From: an uncultured Eggerthellaceae bacterium
Lineage (GTDB): Bacteria; Actinomycetota; Coriobacteriia; Coriobacteriales; Eggerthellaceae
Direction of reading: 5' to 3'
DNA: 64,000 bases
Assembly: GCA_958452575.1 (NCBI GenBank)
Contig: CAUDUM010000002.1
Coordinates: forward strand, 62,001-126,000
The notes below the pieces were generated by a model, which saw nothing but the letters and a program-made list of their open reading frames with translations, did no database searches and was not told where the DNA came from. Positions 51,017 to 59,336 of the stretch are shown here, piece after piece. The position numbers were made by a program, and so were the translations under genes. The first letter of the stretch is position 1. The number at the start of each line of letters is the position of its first letter.

Positions 51017-52599
51017 ACGATCGCCTCCTCGAACTCCATCGCGTCGATGTAGGCCTCCGAGAATCCCTCGTCGAGCGACAGCTCCACGTAGCGCGCGGCG
51101 CGGGCGACGGCCTCCATGCGCTCGCGCGCTTCATACGACAGCAGCGCCGCGCAGGCGCCGGCGCCGGCGCAGTTGCCCACCAGGCGCACCTTGGGCAGAA
51201 GCTCCTTGGGGAACAGTCCGATGGCGGCTGCGGCGGCGGGGCGCAGATGCGCGCCGAACGCGCCGCCGATGACGAACTCGTCGATCTGGTCGACGGTGAG
51301 CCCCGCCTCGTTCAGCAGGCACGAGATACCCGCCGAAACCGCCGCCTTTGCCAGCTGCAGCGCGCGGACGTCCTTTTGCGTGAGGGCCACCGTCCCCGTG
51401 GGCGTCAGGCGCACCACCGGCTTGCCGCCGCGCAGCGCCGCCAGATGGGCGCGGTCCGCAGGCAGCTCGTCGGGCGCCAGCATGCGCCCGGTCTCGTCGA
51501 CGAGACCCGCTTCGAGGCACGCCGCCAGCGCGTCGATGAGGCCGGATCCGCACACACCCACCGGCTCCGCATTGCCCAGCGACGAGATGCGGAACGCGCC
51601 GTCCTCGAAGCGGCACGAGACGATCGCCCCGTCGCGCGCCTGCATCCCCTGGGAGATGTTGGCGCCTTCGAACGCGGGACCGGTCGCCGTGGCGCAGCAG
51701 ATCAGCTCGCCGTCGGAGACAAGCGCCATCTCGCCGTTGGTGCCCAGATCGGCGAACAGCGCGCGTCGCCCCCGGCGCAAAGCGGGCACGCCGCCAAGGT
51801 CGACCAGCTCGTCCAAGCCGCAGGCGACCAGGCCGGCAGAGATGTCGCCGCCCACATAGCCCGACACACACGGGCTCATGTACGCCCTGCCCAGACCGGG
51901 CACCGCGCGCTCGACGCCGAACAGCGTCTCGGGTTTGAAGGGGTAGACGCCGATGCCCTCCGGCGAGATGCCGCACAGGATGTGCTCCATCACCGTGTTG
52001 CCCGCCACCGCCCAGCGCCCGATGCGCGCCGGATCCACCCGCGCCTGGGCGCACAGGTCGCGCGCGAGCTTGATGATGCAGCTTGCCGCGGCGTCGCCCA
52101 GCACGTTGAGGGCGCCGCCGACGCAGGCGTTGATGCGGCTGATGACATCGGCTCCGAACGAAGCCTGGGGATTGGGCACGCCACCGCGCGCCAGAAGACG
52201 CATCGTCGACGCGTCGAACAGGTAGACGGCGATGGTCGTAGTGCCCAGGTCGACCGCCACGCCCAGCTCGCCCGCGGGCGCTGCATCGCGGCGGAACCGC
52301 GCCAAAGCGCCCGCGTCCGCATCGGAACTCTCGACGCGCAGACCGCCCTCCAGCGCGACAGGACGCACGCGCATGCCCTCTTCCGCATCCGTCTGGCAGG
52401 CGAGGACGCGCATCCACGGGCCGCCATCGCGCGCGACGTCGACCGAGCATTTGCCGCAGGTCCCCGATCCTCCGCAAGGAGCCTGCACGGGGATGCCCGC
52501 ACGCTGCAGCACATCAAGAAGGCTCTCGCCCTCTTCCGCGGAAATCGCCTGCTCGCGCGCGGGCGCGTCGAGCGGCTCTTCGACGATGAGGATCTCCAT
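51013..52599 (-). CDS. Reductive activator of corrinoid protein (RACo/DUF4445, ASKHA type)
   Basis: 528 residues. The N-terminal plant-type [2Fe-2S] domain has Cys42, Cys48, Cys51 and Cys68 (APCGGSGTCGKC...LACQTD). A linker leads to the ATPase-like ASKHA fold: LGVAVDLGTTTIAVYLFD (phosphate 1), ALFADLGTNGEMALV and GNAEPVGVCGSGLID. RACo proteins use ATP to reduce accidentally oxidised Co(II) corrinoid back to Co(I). The start is ATG 52599 with AAGGAG eight bases upstream. It is first in the leftward operon and divergent from its presumed corrinoid partner. Confidence 0.93.
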   Translation of the reverse strand: MEILIVEEPLDAPAREQAISAEEGESLLDVLQRAGIPVQAPCGGSGTCGKCSVDVARDGGPWMRVLACQTDAEEGMRVRPVALEGGLRVESSDADAGALARFRRDAAPAGELGVAVDLGTTTIAVYLFDASTMRLLARGGVPNPQASFGADVISRINACVGGALNVLGDAAASCIIKLARDLCAQARVDPARIGRWAVAGNTVMEHILCGISPEGIGVYPFKPETLFGVERAVPGLGRAYMSPCVSGYVGGDISAGLVACGLDELVDLGGVPALRRGRRALFADLGTNGEMALVSDGELICCATATGPAFEGANISQGMQARDGAIVSCRFEDGAFRISSLGNAEPVGVCGSGLIDALAACLEAGLVDETGRMLAPDELPADRAHLAALRGGKPVVRLTPTGTVALTQKDVRALQLAKAAVSAGISCLLNEAGLTVDQIDEFVIGGAFGAHLRPAAAAAIGLFPKELLPKVRLVGNCAGAGACAALLSYEARERMEAVARAARYVELSLDEGFSEAYIDAMEFEEAIV

Positions 52600-52939
52600 G
52601 GCGGCATCTCCTTCGCGTTGTGCAATGTGCATCCAAAACAGGCTCCGCTTCGCTGCGCGGCGCCCATATCCGCAGTCCGTCTTTTTTGGATTTCTATTTC
52701 ACCACATTGCGCGGTATCATCCATTGTGCGGGATGCCCAATGGACGCGCAAGGTCATGGGGCGCACCGCCGATTGAGGGCGCCACCCACGCGCCGTATCC
52801 TCGCTTTATCGCCCAAGGCGCCTGTCGCCGCAGGCGAAAGGCACGTGCGAACAGGTTGCACGGCCTGTTCGAGTACCGGGGGGCGGACAGCCCGCCCCAC
52901 CCCGCGGAGGCGGGGCAGTATCCATGATAGGAGGATCCT
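52600..52939. promoter_or_regulatory. Divergent control region and structured leader of the corrinoid cassette
   Basis: 340 bases. It holds the dyad TGCGCG...CCATTG-N11-CAATGG.CGCGCA (52708-52750). The corrinoid-gene leader has several GC hairpins: CGCCTG/CAGGCG (~52820), AACAGG/CCTGTT (~52852-52871), GGGGCGG/CCGCCCC-like (~52881-52905) and CCCCGC/GCGGGG (~52902-52918). No known cobalamin riboswitch consensus is present. No gene is seen. Confidence 0.5.
52708..52750. promoter_or_regulatory. Nested dyad, candidate operator of the corrinoid cassette
   Basis: CCATTG (52721-52726) and CAATGG (52738-52743) are inside TGCGCG (52708-52713) and CGCGCA (52745-52750), nearly symmetric. It is positioned centrally between the divergent operons. 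It is a plausible site for the PucR-type regulator. Confidence 0.5.
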
Positions 52940-53587
52940 ATGTCGTTGACGGAGGACATTTCGAGCGCGGTGCTTAACGGCAAGCGCAAGGAAGTGAAGA
53001 AGCTGGTGCCCCAGGCGCTGGAAGAGGGCATCGATCCCAAGACCATCCTCGAGGAGGGCCTGATCAAGCCGATGGGCATCATCGGCGACCAGTTCAGCGC
53101 CGGCGAGGTGTTCGTGCCCGAGATGCTGGTGGCCGCCCGCGCCATGTCCACCGGCACCGAGATCCTCAAGCCCCACCTGGTCGACGAGGGCGCCGAGCCC
53201 GCCGGCAAGGCCGTCATCGGCACCGTCAAGGGCGACATGCACGACATCGGCAAGAACCTCGTGCGCATGATGATCGAGGGCAAGGGCCTGGAGGTCGAGG
53301 ACCTGGGCGTCGACGTGGCCCCCGAGCAGTTCGTCGAGTACATCAAGGCCAACCCCGACTGCCACCTGGTGTGCATGTCGGCGCTGCTGACCACCACCAT
53401 GCCCGAGATGAAGAACACCGTGGACGCGTTCGTCGAGGCCGGTCTGCGCGACCAGGTCAAGATCATGATCGGCGGCGCGCCGGTCACCCCCGCGTACGCC
53501 GAGGAGATCGGTGCCGACAGCTATACCGACGATGCTGGCGAGGCCGCGAACGTGGCTGCCAAGCTGGCTGCAGAATACGCAGCGTAA
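52940..53587 (+). CDS. Corrinoid (methylcobamide) protein of a methyltransferase system
   Basis: 215 residues. The N-terminal helical cap domain (~1-90) is followed by a Rossmann B12-binding domain: GTVKGDMHDIGKNLV with the cobalt-ligating His101 (DxHxxG), VCMSALLTTTMPEMK and IMIGGAPVTPAYAEEIGAD. This matches MtaC/MtbC/MttC-type shuttle proteins that carry the methyl group between two methyltransferases. The ribosome site AGGAGG is strong, and codon use is very biased to C/G third positions, suggesting high expression. It is first in the rightward operon. Confidence 0.96.
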   Translation: MSLTEDISSAVLNGKRKEVKKLVPQALEEGIDPKTILEEGLIKPMGIIGDQFSAGEVFVPEMLVAARAMSTGTEILKPHLVDEGAEPAGKAVIGTVKGDMHDIGKNLVRMMIEGKGLEVEDLGVDVAPEQFVEYIKANPDCHLVCMSALLTTTMPEMKNTVDAFVEAGLRDQVKIMIGGAPVTPAYAEEIGADSYTDDAGEAANVAAKLAAEYAA

Positions 53588-53602
53588 AGGAGCGTCCTAG
53601 CG

Positions 53603-54604
53603 ATGGATATGCGCAAGTGGGTGGCGGAGACCATCTCCGCTGACAAGAAGAAGGCCGTTCCCGTCCTGTCCTTCCCGGCCATCCAGCCGATGGGCATCAC
53701 GGTGGCCGAGCTGATCGGCTCCTCCGAGAAGCAGGCCGAGGCCATGCGCCTGGTCGCCGAGCGCTGCGACACCGGCGCGTCGGTGAGCTTCATGGACCTG
53801 TCGGTCGAGGCCGAGGCGTTCGGCAGCCAGATCGTCGTGTCCGACGACGAGGTCCCCACCGTCGTGGGCGCCATCGTCGACGAGGACTCCGATCCCGACG
53901 ATCTGGATGTGCCCGAGGTGGGCGCCGGCCGCACGGGCCTGTACCTCGAGGCCATCGAGAAGGCAGCCAAGGAGATCGACGACCGCCCCGTGCTGGCGGG
54001 CTGCATCGGCCCGTTCTCGCTGGCGGGACGTTTGATGGACGTGTCCGAGATCATGATCCTGTGCTATGAGGAGCCCGAGCTGGTGCACGCCGTGCTGGCC
54101 AAGGCAACCGAGTTCATCACCGGCTACGCCCAGGCGTTCAAGGACCGCGGCGCCGACGGCGTCGTGATGGCCGAGCCGCTGGCGGGCCTGCTGTCCCCCG
54201 ACCTGGCCAAGGAGTTCTCCGCGACCTACGTCAAGCAGATCGTTGACGCGGTGCAGGACGACGAGTTCGGCGTGTTCTACCACAACTGCGGCAACGGCGT
54301 CGTCGCCCAGGCCGAGTCCATCGCGTCTTTGGGCTGCATGGGCTACCACTTCGGCAACGCCATCGACATGACCGACATCCTGCCGCTCATGCCCGCCGAC
54401 GCCATCGTGATGGGCAACGTCGACCCGGCCAGCCAGCTGCGCAACGGCACGCCCGAGTCGGTGGCCGCCCGCACGACGGAGATCCTGAAGGCGTGCTCCG
54501 GCTACCCCAACTTCGTCATCTCGACCGGCTGCGACGTACCGCCGATGTCCCCTTGGGAGAACATCGAGGCGTTCTTCGCCGCTGTTGAAAAGTTCTACAA
54601 CTAG
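53603..54604 (+). CDS. UroD-family corrinoid methyltransferase with H-x-C...C zinc motif (MtaA-like)
   Basis: A 333-residue uroporphyrinogen-decarboxylase-fold protein. FYHNCGNG places His227 and Cys229, and ISTGCDVPP Cys310. H-x-C-(~80)-C is the zinc site of MtaA/MtbA-type methyltransferases, which activate a thiol substrate for methyl transfer to or from a corrinoid. The YHFGNAIDMTDILPLMPADAIVMGNVDP segment is typical. It starts 15 bases after the corrinoid-protein stop. The physiological thiol or methyl donor is unknown; coenzyme M is not expected in this lineage. Confidence 0.9.
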   Translation: MDMRKWVAETISADKKKAVPVLSFPAIQPMGITVAELIGSSEKQAEAMRLVAERCDTGASVSFMDLSVEAEAFGSQIVVSDDEVPTVVGAIVDEDSDPDDLDVPEVGAGRTGLYLEAIEKAAKEIDDRPVLAGCIGPFSLAGRLMDVSEIMILCYEEPELVHAVLAKATEFITGYAQAFKDRGADGVVMAEPLAGLLSPDLAKEFSATYVKQIVDAVQDDEFGVFYHNCGNGVVAQAESIASLGCMGYHFGNAIDMTDILPLMPADAIVMGNVDPASQLRNGTPESVAARTTEILKACSGYPNFVISTGCDVPPMSPWENIEAFFAAVEKFYN

Positions 54605-54609
54605 GATCG

Positions 54610-54635
54610 ATGCCGGACGGCCCGCCGTCCGGCAT
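54610..54635. promoter_or_regulatory. Perfect 11-bp hairpin between the two methyltransferase genes
   Basis: ATGCCGGACGG (54610-54620) pairs with CCGTCCGGCAT (54625-54635) around CCCG, just after the first methyltransferase stop. There is no U-tract. It is likely an mRNA stabiliser or processing site that tunes the relative levels of the two enzymes. Confidence 0.6.
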
Positions 54636-54656
54636 GCTTCGATAGGAGGGAATCCA

Positions 54657-55655
54657 ATGCTCACCAAAAAGCAGAACCTGCTCGAGTGCATCCGCGGCGG
54701 CAACCCCGACCGCATCGTCAACCAGTGGGAGGCTTTCAGCCGCGTCATCGCCAACCCGGTGGTCGATCGCACGCTGGACGCCGACGGCCGCATGGTCGAC
54801 GAGTGGGGCGTGTGGTTCCAGGTGGCCGGCCAGCCCGGCCGTATGCCGATGCACGACATGGAGCACCGCGTCATCAAGGACTTCGACGAGTGGGAAGAGC
54901 AGCTCACCACGATCCCCAAGGGCTGCTGGGACAACGCCGCCATCTGGGAGCCGCTGCAGGCTCAGGCCGAGGCCATCGACAAGAACGAGCAGTTCGTCAT
55001 GGCCACCGTGTTCCCCGGCATGTTCGAGCGCCTGCACGACCTGGGCGAGATCACCGAGACGCTGATGGCTCTCTACGACTCTCCCGACGAGGTCCACGAG
55101 ATCATGAAGATCATCACCGAGGTCGAGCTGGAGCAGGCCGAGGCCATCTGCAAGTACCTCAAGCCCGACGCGCTGCTGCATCATGACGACTGGGGCACCG
55201 CCAAGTCCACGTTCATGAAGCCCGAGATGTTCGAGGAGTTCTTCCTGGATTCCTACAAGCAGGTCTACAAGTACTACAAGGATCACGGCGTGGAGGTGCT
55301 CATCCACCACTCCGACACCTACGGCGCCACGCTGGTCCCGTACATGATCGAGATGGGCGTCGACATCTGGCAGGGCTGCCTGCTGCGCCCCAACGAGCTG
55401 AACAAACTCGTCGACCAGTACGGCGGACAGATCTCCTTCATGGGCGGCATCGACTCCGACGCCATCGACAAGCCCGACTGGACCCCCGAGTCCGTCAAGG
55501 AGGGCGTCTACGACGCCATGGACTACATGGGCATGGCCGATCGCCGCAAGTTCTACATCCCCTGCCTGACCCAGGGTCTGAATGTCAGCACCTTCCCCGG
55601 CGTGCTGGAGGAAGTCTCCAAGTGCATCTCCGAGTACGAAGCTGAGCACAAGTAA
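54657..55655 (+). CDS. UroD-family methyltransferase lacking the H-x-C zinc motif (methyltransferase I candidate)
   Basis: 332 residues, UroD/MtaA/CmuA superfamily (NLLECIRGGNPDRIVNQWEAF at the start, CLLRPNELNKLVDQYGGQISFMGGID later). Where the first enzyme has H-x-C it has HHSDTYG (207-213). It also has LLHHDDWGT (164-171) and a single late Cys (IPCLTQG). These acidic/histidine ligands suggest a substrate-specific methyltransferase I, such as those acting on methoxylated compounds, but the substrate is not readable. The start is ATG 54657 with AGGAGGG upstream; the earlier ATG overlaps the previous gene. Confidence 0.88.
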   Translation: MLTKKQNLLECIRGGNPDRIVNQWEAFSRVIANPVVDRTLDADGRMVDEWGVWFQVAGQPGRMPMHDMEHRVIKDFDEWEEQLTTIPKGCWDNAAIWEPLQAQAEAIDKNEQFVMATVFPGMFERLHDLGEITETLMALYDSPDEVHEIMKIITEVELEQAEAICKYLKPDALLHHDDWGTAKSTFMKPEMFEEFFLDSYKQVYKYYKDHGVEVLIHHSDTYGATLVPYMIEMGVDIWQGCLLRPNELNKLVDQYGGQISFMGGIDSDAIDKPDWTPESVKEGVYDAMDYMGMADRRKFYIPCLTQGLNVSTFPGVLEEVSKCISEYEAEHK

Positions 55656-55687
55656 GCCAGCCTGCTCACACAGCAGACGCGCAAACT

Positions 55688-55720
55688 AAAAAAACGGCCG
55701 CCTCGGGCGGCCGTTTTTTT
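55688..55720. terminator. Bidirectional Rho-independent terminator
   Basis: Seven A, ACGGCCGCC, a TCG loop, GGCGGCCGT, then seven T: a perfect 15-bp stem serving the methyltransferase operon rightward and the adenosyltransferase gene leftward. The stop codon of the latter lies in its T-run. Confidence 0.95.
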
Positions 55721-56231
55721 AGTATTCGATACCGCGGCGAGCGCAGACGCCTTCATCGCGATAGGGATGCTTGTGGCAAACCGTCTCGGTGACGTAGTCG
55801 GCAAGCTCGATGAAATCCCCATCGGGTTCGTGGCCGGTGATGACCAGCTCCATGCCCTGCGGCTTTTCACGGAGAAGCCCCAACACGCGATCGCGGTCGA
55901 GCAGGCCCAGGCGGCAGGCGTCCATCGCCTCGTCGAGCACCAGCATGTCGTCTTTGAGGATGAGCGCCTCGTCGAGGATGGCCTCGTTGCGCAAGCGGGC
56001 CTCGACTTTCTCCTCGGTGGTCATCTGGAAGCTGAACTTGCTCTGGGCGCCGCTGATCATACGCACGCCCAACGAGCGCAAGCCCTCCAGCTCGCACGAC
56101 GTGCCGGGCTTCATGAACTGGGCGAAGCACACGGTCATGCCCGCGCCCGCCGCGCGCACCGCCTGCCCGACGGCCGCCGTGGTCTTGCCCTTGCCGTCGC
56201 CGTAGTACACCTGGATGTAGCCGCGTTCCAT
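55719..56231 (-). CDS. Cob(I)yrinic acid a,c-diamide adenosyltransferase (CobA/CobO/BtuR type)
   Basis: 170 residues. MERGYIQVYYGDGKGKTTAAVGQAVRAAG contains the P-loop GDGKGKT. VCFAQFMKPG, MLVLDEAMDACRLGLLD (Walker B) and ELVITGHEPDGDFIELADYVTET are the family motifs. It adenosylates corrinoids from ATP. The position directly after the corrinoid methyltransferase cassette fits cobamide supply, though it is transcribed convergently and lies nine bases from gatB, with which it is probably cotranscribed. Confidence 0.95.
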   Translation of the reverse strand: MERGYIQVYYGDGKGKTTAAVGQAVRAAGAGMTVCFAQFMKPGTSCELEGLRSLGVRMISGAQSKFSFQMTTEEKVEARLRNEAILDEALILKDDMLVLDEAMDACRLGLLDRDRVLGLLREKPQGMELVITGHEPDGDFIELADYVTETVCHKHPYRDEGVCARRGIEY

Positions 56232-56239
56232 AGTCGATC

Positions 56240-57835
56240 CTATTCCGCGAGCTTCTGCGCCAGAAGCTGGTTGATCAGCTTGGGGTTGCCCTGGCCGCGC
56301 ATCTCCTTCATGCACTGGCCGACGAAAAAGCCGATGAGCTTCTGATTGCCGTCCTTGTAGCGCGCGACCTCGTCGGGATGCGCCGCGATGACCGCATCGA
56401 CCACCGTCTCGATGGCGCCGGTGTCCGACACCTGCTTCATGCCGCGCTCCTCGATGATGGCCTCGGGATCCTTGTCCTCGTCGATGACGGCGGACAGCAC
56501 CTCCTTGGCCTGCTTGGACGAAATGGCATCCTCGGCCACGAGCTTGGTGAGCTGCACGGCACGAGCGGGCGTGAAGGAGCTGTCCTCCAAATCGAACGAC
56601 GCGTCGGCGTTCATCAGCGCGGTCAGGTCGTTGATGGCCAGGTTCGCCACCGGTTTGGCCAGCTTGTCCGCCGCATCGCCCGCCTCGGCCATGCACGCCT
56701 CAAAGAAGCGCACCGTGGCGCGATGCTCCACCAGATGGCGCGCATCGTAAGCCGAAAGCCCGAAGTCGCGCTGGTAGCGCGCCGCCTTCTGGTCGGGCAG
56801 TTCGGGCAGCTTGGCGCGCACGCCCTCGATGAACTCGTCGGACAGGTCGTAGGGCGCCAGATCCGGCTCGGGGAACAGGCGGTAGTCGTCGGCGGTCTCC
56901 TTGACGCGCATCACGATGGTGCGCTTGGCGGAGGGGTCCCAATGCCGCGTCTCCTGGTAGATGATGCCGCCCTCCTCGAGCACCTCGGCCTGGCGGCAGA
57001 TCTCGTAAGCCAGGCCGTCGTGGAGGTTCTTGAAGCTGTTCATGTTCTTGAGCTCGGTCTTGGTGCCGAACTCCTTCGAGCCGCGGCGGCGCAGGCTCAC
57101 GTTGCCGTCGCAGCGCAGGCTGCCCTCCTCCATCGAGCAGTCGGAGATGCCGATCGCCAGGTAGATCTGGCGCAGCTTCTGCATGAACAGGCGCGCCTCC
57201 TCGGGCGTGCGCAGGTCAGGTTCGGTCACCAGCTCGATGAGCGGCGTGCCGGCGCGGTTGTAGTCCACCAGGCTGTGAGTGGCGCCGGCGATGCGGCCCT
57301 CGCCGCCGCCGATGTGCACCATCTTGCCGGCGTCCTCCTCCATGTGGATGCGCGTGATGCCCACATGCGCCACGTAGCCGTCCTCGGTGCGCGTGACGTT
57401 GGCCGCGGTGGTGCCGGGCGCACCCGTCTCTCCGGGCTTGAGATCGCCCAGGTCGATACGCTCCTTGGCGCCCGCGCCATCGACCGCGAGGTCCAGATGG
57501 CCGCGCATGCAGAACGCGACGGGCCCCTGCGTGGTCTGGAAATTCTTGGCCATGTCGGGGTACATGTAGTTTTTGCGGTAGAACATCGAGTGCTTCTCGA
57601 TGTCGCAGTTAGTGGCCAAGCCGGCCAGCACGATCGACTCGATAGCCGCCTTGTTGGGCACCGGCAGCGCGCCGGGCAGGCCCAAGCACACCGGGCAGGT
57701 GTGCGTGTTGGGAGCGGCGCCGAACTCCAGCTTGCAGCCGCAGAACATCTTGGTTTCAAGCGTGGTCAGCTCGGCGTGGATCTCAAGGCCGATGACGGCT
57801 TCCCAATCCTTCAGCACTTCCTCGAGCTTCTTCAT
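56240..57835 (-). CDS. gatB: Aspartyl/glutamyl-tRNA amidotransferase subunit B
   Basis: 531 residues. WEAVIGLEIHAELTTLETKMFCGC opens the kinase-like domain; zinc cysteines (FCGCK...NTHTCPVCLGLPG) and VGITRIHMEEDAGK are conserved. The C-terminal helical and YqeY domains end RGQGNPKLINQLLAQKL. With GatA and GatC it converts Glu-tRNA(Gln) or Asp-tRNA(Asn) to the amidated forms. The start is ATG 57835, one base after the gatA stop. Confidence 0.98.
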   Translation of the reverse strand: MKKLEEVLKDWEAVIGLEIHAELTTLETKMFCGCKLEFGAAPNTHTCPVCLGLPGALPVPNKAAIESIVLAGLATNCDIEKHSMFYRKNYMYPDMAKNFQTTQGPVAFCMRGHLDLAVDGAGAKERIDLGDLKPGETGAPGTTAANVTRTEDGYVAHVGITRIHMEEDAGKMVHIGGGEGRIAGATHSLVDYNRAGTPLIELVTEPDLRTPEEARLFMQKLRQIYLAIGISDCSMEEGSLRCDGNVSLRRRGSKEFGTKTELKNMNSFKNLHDGLAYEICRQAEVLEEGGIIYQETRHWDPSAKRTIVMRVKETADDYRLFPEPDLAPYDLSDEFIEGVRAKLPELPDQKAARYQRDFGLSAYDARHLVEHRATVRFFEACMAEAGDAADKLAKPVANLAINDLTALMNADASFDLEDSSFTPARAVQLTKLVAEDAISSKQAKEVLSAVIDEDKDPEAIIEERGMKQVSDTGAIETVVDAVIAAHPDEVARYKDGNQKLIGFFVGQCMKEMRGQGNPKLINQLLAQKLAE

Positions 57836-57836
57836 G

Positions 57837-59336
57837 CTACTCACCCGCCTTTCCGCCAGCGTATGCAGGCGCGACGGACGCAGCGCCGTACGCTTGCTCC
57901 AATGCGGCGGCAACCCGCAGCATGTTGGCATCCTTGAACTGCGGCGCGATGATCTGCACGCCCACCGGCAGCCCGGTGTCGGCGCCCAGTCCCACCGGCA
58001 CGGTCATGCCACCGTTGCCCGCGATGTTGATGGGCACGGTGAAGATGTCGGAGAGGTACATCTGCGCCGGATCGCTGATCTCGCCGAACTTGAACGCGGT
58101 GCGCGGGCTGGCAGGTGCCAGGATGGCGTCGCACTTCTCGAACGCCTGCACGTAATCGAGCGTGATGAGCGTGCGGACCTGCTGCGCGGGATAGTAATAC
58201 GTGTCGTAGACGCCGGAGGACAGCAGGTAGCTGCCCAACAGGATGCGGCGCTTGGCCTCGGCGCCGAAGCCCGCCGCACGGCTCGCCTCGTACTGACCGG
58301 ACAGATCCTTGTGCCCGGGGTCGGCCAGACCGTAACGCACCGAGTCGAAACGCGCCAGGTTGCTGAACGCCTCGCAGGGGCCCAGCACGTAGTACGCGCT
58401 GATAGCGGCGTCGGCATGCGGAAGCTGCACCTCGACGATCTCGGCGCCGGCATCGCGCAGCTTCGCGGCGGCTTCCTCCACCTTGGCGCGCACCTCGGCG
58501 GAGAGGCCCTCGGCCTCAAGGAACTCCTTCACGACGCCCACGCGCATGCCGCGAATGCCCTGCGCGCCTTCGCGCACAGCGCCCAAAAAGTCGATGCTCA
58601 GATCCTGCGACGTGCAGTCGCGCGGATCATGGCCGCAGATGGCCTGGAGCGCCCACGCCGCATCCTCTACACTGCGCGCGAACGGCCCCACCTGGTCCAG
58701 CGAGCTGCCAAACGCGACCACGCCGTAGCGGGACACCATGCCGTAGGTGGGCTTGACGCCCACAACGCCGCAGAAGCTGGCGGGCTGGCGGATCGAGCCG
58801 CCCGTGTCGCTACCCAGCGTCACGCACGCCATGCCGGCCGCCACCGAAGCCGCGCTGCCGCCCGAGCTGCCGCCCGGCACGCGCGCGAGATCCCACGGGT
58901 TATGCGTGGGGCCGAACGCGGAGGTCTCGGTGGACGAGCCGAACGCGAACTCATCCATATTCAGCTTGCCCAGCGGGATGCCGCCCGCATCGATCGCACG
59001 CTGCACGCAGGTAGCGGTGTAGGGCGACACGTAGCTTTCGAGCATGCGCGACGAGCATGTGGTGTGCGTGCCGATCTGGTTCATGTTGTCCTTGAATGCC
59101 ACCGGCACGCCGGCAAGCGGGCCCAGCTCGTCGAGCGCGTCCTGCGCGACCGCGGCATCGACGCGATCCGCAGCCTCGAGCGCCTGCTTCTCGGTGACCT
59201 CCAGGTACGCGTGCACCTCGCCGTCGCGCTCCGCGATCGCGTCGAGCGCCGCACGGGCGACGTCGCGTGCCGAGAACTCCTTGGCAGCCAGACCCTCGCG
59301 GATCTGGCGGACGCCCATCTGCATGATGTCTGCCAT
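57837..59336 (-). CDS. gatA: Aspartyl/glutamyl-tRNA amidotransferase subunit A
   Basis: A 499-residue amidase-signature enzyme. The catalytic Ser-cisSer-Lys triad is visible as VAFKDNM (Lys), GSDTGGSIRQPAS (cis-Ser) and the glycine-serine loop PGGSSGGSAASVAAG. It releases ammonia from glutamine for GatB. The start overlaps the gatC stop by one base (TGATG), implying coupling. Confidence 0.98.
   Translation of the reverse strand: MADIMQMGVRQIREGLAAKEFSARDVARAALDAIAERDGEVHAYLEVTEKQALEAADRVDAAVAQDALDELGPLAGVPVAFKDNMNQIGTHTTCSSRMLESYVSPYTATCVQRAIDAGGIPLGKLNMDEFAFGSSTETSAFGPTHNPWDLARVPGGSSGGSAASVAAGMACVTLGSDTGGSIRQPASFCGVVGVKPTYGMVSRYGVVAFGSSLDQVGPFARSVEDAAWALQAICGHDPRDCTSQDLSIDFLGAVREGAQGIRGMRVGVVKEFLEAEGLSAEVRAKVEEAAAKLRDAGAEIVEVQLPHADAAISAYYVLGPCEAFSNLARFDSVRYGLADPGHKDLSGQYEASRAAGFGAEAKRRILLGSYLLSSGVYDTYYYPAQQVRTLITLDYVQAFEKCDAILAPASPRTAFKFGEISDPAQMYLSDIFTVPINIAGNGGMTVPVGLGADTGLPVGVQIIAPQFKDANMLRVAAALEQAYGAASVAPAYAGGKAGE

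Noticed and set aside
52850..52900. CCTGTTCGAGTACC in the corrinoid leader looks like a tRNA T-arm
   Set aside because: No matching acceptor, D or anticodon arms could be drawn around it; it is better explained as one of several leader hairpins.
52600..52939. Possible cobalamin riboswitch before the corrinoid gene
   Set aside because: The conserved GCCACTG-type B12 box and core were not found in either orientation, so only generic hairpins are claimed.
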